NCBI GenBank assembly: GCA_031261125.1
Contig: JAISJZ010000398.1
Location: forward strand, 1 to 6,653
DNA length: 6,653 nucleotides
Source: Planctomycetaceae bacterium
GTDB lineage: Bacteria > Planctomycetota > Planctomycetia > Pirellulales > Thermoguttaceae
Direction of reading: 5' to 3'
Position numbers and translations under genes: made by a program
The notes under the pieces: model-generated
The model's database searches: none
What the model saw: only the letters and a program-made list of their open reading frames with translations
What the model was told of the DNA's origin: nothing
Shown: piece by piece, positions 4,824 to 6,653 of the stretch
Numbering within the stretch: the first letter of the stretch is position 1
Layout: each line of letters begins with the position of its first letter

Positions 4824-6203
4824 ATGTTACTTCGACATACTCCAACTGGACTGAACGAGCGCAGTGCTTTAACGATTAACCCGGCGAAGACGTGTCAACC
4901 CGTCGGGGCGATGTATGCGGCATTGGGCTTGCACCGCTGTTTACCGCATAGTCACGGTTCGCAGGGCTGTTGTGCTTATCACCGCAGTGCGCTCACCCGG
5001 CATTATAACGATCCGATTATGGGGTCAACGTCTTCGTTTTCCGAAGGAGCGTCGGTGTTCGGCGGACAGGCAAATATTCTTGAGGCAATCACGAATATAT
5101 TCACGCTTTACGACCCGGATATTATCGCCGTCAATACGACGTGCCTTTCGGAAGTCATCGGCGACGACCTTGTTCAGATCATTAAGAAAGCGGCGGAAGA
5201 TAAAAAAATTCCGCGCGGTAAATTTGTCATTCACGCCAACACGCCGTCGTTCAAAGGTTCGCACGTTACCGGCTACGCCAATATGGCGGCGGCAATGGTT
5301 CAGTATTTTGCAAAGAATACTGAAAAGAAGCACCGCCGCATCAATTTGATTCCGTCATTTATTGAACCGAGCGACATGAGCGAGATTAAACATCTTGCCG
5401 GCGAAATGGGCGTGGAATATACAATGTTTCCCGATACCAGCGACGTTGTTAATACTTCAATGGACGGAACCTTTCGGATGTATCCTCACGGCGGCTGCCG
5501 AAGAGAATGGATTGAAACCTCCGGTGATGCCCAAGCAACGTTTGCGATTGGACGGATGGGAGCATTACCTGCCGCGAAACTTCTTGATACGAAATGTAAA
5601 GTGCCGCTGCATATTCTCGATCTTCCTATCGGAATTACCGCAACCGATGCGTTTGTCAATGCTCTCCGAACGGTTGCGCACGTTGCCGTACCGGATTCGA
5701 TTCGGGAAGAACGCGGAAAACTCGTTGATGTTCTCTGTGATATGAATCAATACACTTACGGAAAAAAAGTGTCGTTGATGGGCGACCCGGACATTCTTCT
5801 TTCGATGGTGCGGTTCTGCCGGGACATCGGAATGGAAGTCCTGCACGTCCTGACCGGAACGCCCGTCGGTAAGTTTAAGTTGGAAGAACGGGTGAAAGAA
5901 ATGTGCGGACCCGATGTCGTTTTCCGCAGCGGTTTGCAATGCGACCTGTTTATGTTCGAGCAACTCATCAAGGAGAACAAACCCGACCTGATTATGGGAA
6001 ACACATATTGCAAGTATATGTGCCGGGATAATGACATTCCGCTGTTGCGTATCGGCTTTCCGATTTACGACCGCATCGGACATTCTTACGTTCCGTTGAT
6101 GGGCTATCGCGGCGGTATGCACTTGCTCTTGAAGATATTGACAATCCTCATGGACCGGCAAGACCGCGATGCCGCCGAGGAAAATGTTGAATTGATAATG
6201 TAA
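4824..6203 (+). CDS. nifK: Nitrogenase MoFe protein beta subunit NifK
   Basis: The 459-residue beta subunit pairs with NifD in the alpha2-beta2 MoFe protein and supplies the other P-cluster ligands: Cys24 (NPAKTCQPVGAM), Cys49 (HGSQGCCAYHRS) and Cys107 (NTTCLSEVIGDD). Ser142 (NTPSFKGSHVTG) sits at the place of the redox-linked Azotobacter Ser188. The protein lacks the roughly 45-50 residue N-terminal extension of the Azotobacter type, as in Clostridium; this compensates for the larger NifD. The C-terminal half has the conserved LRIGFPIYDRIGH and MGYRGGMHLL. An unusual CKYMC (396-400) replaces the glycine-containing GNTYGK-like stretch I expected. The ATG at 4824 gives a normal N-terminus but has no Shine-Dalgarno sequence; the preceding 30 bases are AT-rich. 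The stop is 26 bases before nifE. Confidence 0.97.
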   Translation: MLLRHTPTGLNERSALTINPAKTCQPVGAMYAALGLHRCLPHSHGSQGCCAYHRSALTRHYNDPIMGSTSSFSEGASVFGGQANILEAITNIFTLYDPDIIAVNTTCLSEVIGDDLVQIIKKAAEDKKIPRGKFVIHANTPSFKGSHVTGYANMAAAMVQYFAKNTEKKHRRINLIPSFIEPSDMSEIKHLAGEMGVEYTMFPDTSDVVNTSMDGTFRMYPHGGCRREWIETSGDAQATFAIGRMGALPAAKLLDTKCKVPLHILDLPIGITATDAFVNALRTVAHVAVPDSIREERGKLVDVLCDMNQYTYGKKVSLMGDPDILLSMVRFCRDIGMEVLHVLTGTPVGKFKLEERVKEMCGPDVVFRSGLQCDLFMFEQLIKENKPDLIMGNTYCKYMCRDNDIPLLRIGFPIYDRIGHSYVPLMGYRGGMHLLLKILTILMDRQDRDAAEENVELIM

Positions 6204-6229
6204 TACAAAGCGAAAATTTTTTTGAACCA

Positions 6230-6653
6230 ATGCTCCAGATTATTGAAGCCCGCAGACATCAGATACTTGAAAACGGCAGGGATACTCACACGTTGGAATG
6301 TGAAAAGCCCAGCACCGCCGGTTCGGTGAGTCAGCGTGCTTGTGTTTTTTGCGGTTCGAGAGTTGTCCTGTATCCGATTGCCGATGCCCTGCATTTGGTT
6401 CACGGTCCGATTGGCTGTGCGGCTTACACTTGGGACATTCGCGGGTCGATGTCGAGCGGTGAGGAACTTCACCGGTTGAGTTTTTCAACAGACTTGCGGG
6501 AAAACGATGTCATTTACGGCGGCGAAACGAAATTATACCAAGCATTAACGGAATTGATTGACCGCTATCAACCGAAGGCGGCGTTTGTGTACAGCACTTG
6601 TATCATCGGTTTAATCGGCGACGATGTCAACGCGGTTTGTAAGCGGGTGGAAA
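6230..6653 (+). CDS. nifE: FeMo-cofactor biosynthesis scaffold NifE (5' part, cut by the window edge)
   Basis: The first 141 codons of NifE run off the right edge. NifE with NifN forms the NifD/K-like scaffold on which the NifB-co precursor receives Mo and homocitrate before transfer to apo-NifDK. Visible NifE hallmarks are QRACVFCGSRVVLYPIADAL (35-54), HGPIGCAAYTWDIRGS (58-73), LSFSTDLRENDVIYGG (83-98) and YSTCIIGLIGDD (121-132). Cys38, Cys63 and Cys124 match the P-cluster-type ligands of NifD and hold the 4Fe-4S cluster in NifEN. The paralogue nifD is ruled out by VFCGSR and AAYTWDIRG. The ATG at 6230 is the first start in this frame after the nifK stop. No clear ribosome-binding site precedes it; the leader is a T-run. 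nifN, and often nifB, would be expected beyond the edge. Confidence 0.95.
   Translation, partial: MLQIIEARRHQILENGRDTHTLECEKPSTAGSVSQRACVFCGSRVVLYPIADALHLVHGPIGCAAYTWDIRGSMSSGEELHRLSFSTDLRENDVIYGGETKLYQALTELIDRYQPKAAFVYSTCIIGLIGDDVNAVCKRVE

Noticed and set aside
3156..6203. Alternative (V- or Fe-only) nitrogenase
   Set aside because: There is no G-subunit gene between the D and K genes. nifI genes and nifE are in line, and NifD/NifK residues fit the Mo type.

Overview
This window carries the 5' part of a molybdenum-type nitrogen-fixation (nif) operon of a bacterium, in the order nifH, nifI1, nifI2, nifD, nifK, nifE (cut by the right edge), all on the + strand. The two PII-like regulator genes sit between nifH and nifD. 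NifD carries the extra C-terminal-half segment seen in Clostridium-type proteins, and NifK is the short form (459 residues). Together these point to an anaerobic or microaerobic diazotroph of the 'nifI-containing' class (NifH groups II/III) rather than a proteobacterial or cyanobacterial aerobe. The phylum cannot be fixed from sequence alone. The flanking membrane hydrolase and the general style of the sequence are compatible with a Planctomycetes/PVC-type bacterium, but that is a weak guess.

Layout: 1-241 holds no gene I can support. 242-880 on the - strand encodes a YdjM-type membrane-bound putative metal-dependent hydrolase, transcribed away from the nif genes. 881-1437 is a 557-base AT-rich boundary region. 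It contains a decayed IS630-type transposase N-terminus (1043-1177) with its own strong ribosome-binding site and a possible sigma-70 promoter, then a dyad-rich stretch, then a textbook sigma-54 -24/-12 promoter (1369-1386) 52 bases ahead of nifH. From 1438 to the window end the nif genes follow each other with gaps of -4 to 122 bases.

Function: NifH (Fe protein) passes electrons to the NifDK (MoFe) tetramer, which reduces N2. NifI1 and NifI2 are expected to form a complex that blocks NifDK when fixed nitrogen is plentiful and is released by 2-oxoglutarate. NifE, with a NifN expected beyond the edge, is the scaffold on which FeMo-cofactor is matured. All metal-cluster ligands I looked for in NifH, NifD, NifK and the visible part of NifE are present, so the enzyme looks functional.

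I do not see a new biological system here. The least ordinary parts are non-coding: two facing arrays of 7-base repeats filling the nifH-nifI1 gap, which can pair as a long hairpin and occupy the place of the nifI1 ribosome-binding site; two mutually exclusive hairpins between nifI2 and nifD; and an inverted-repeat region upstream of the sigma-54 promoter with no canonical NifA site.
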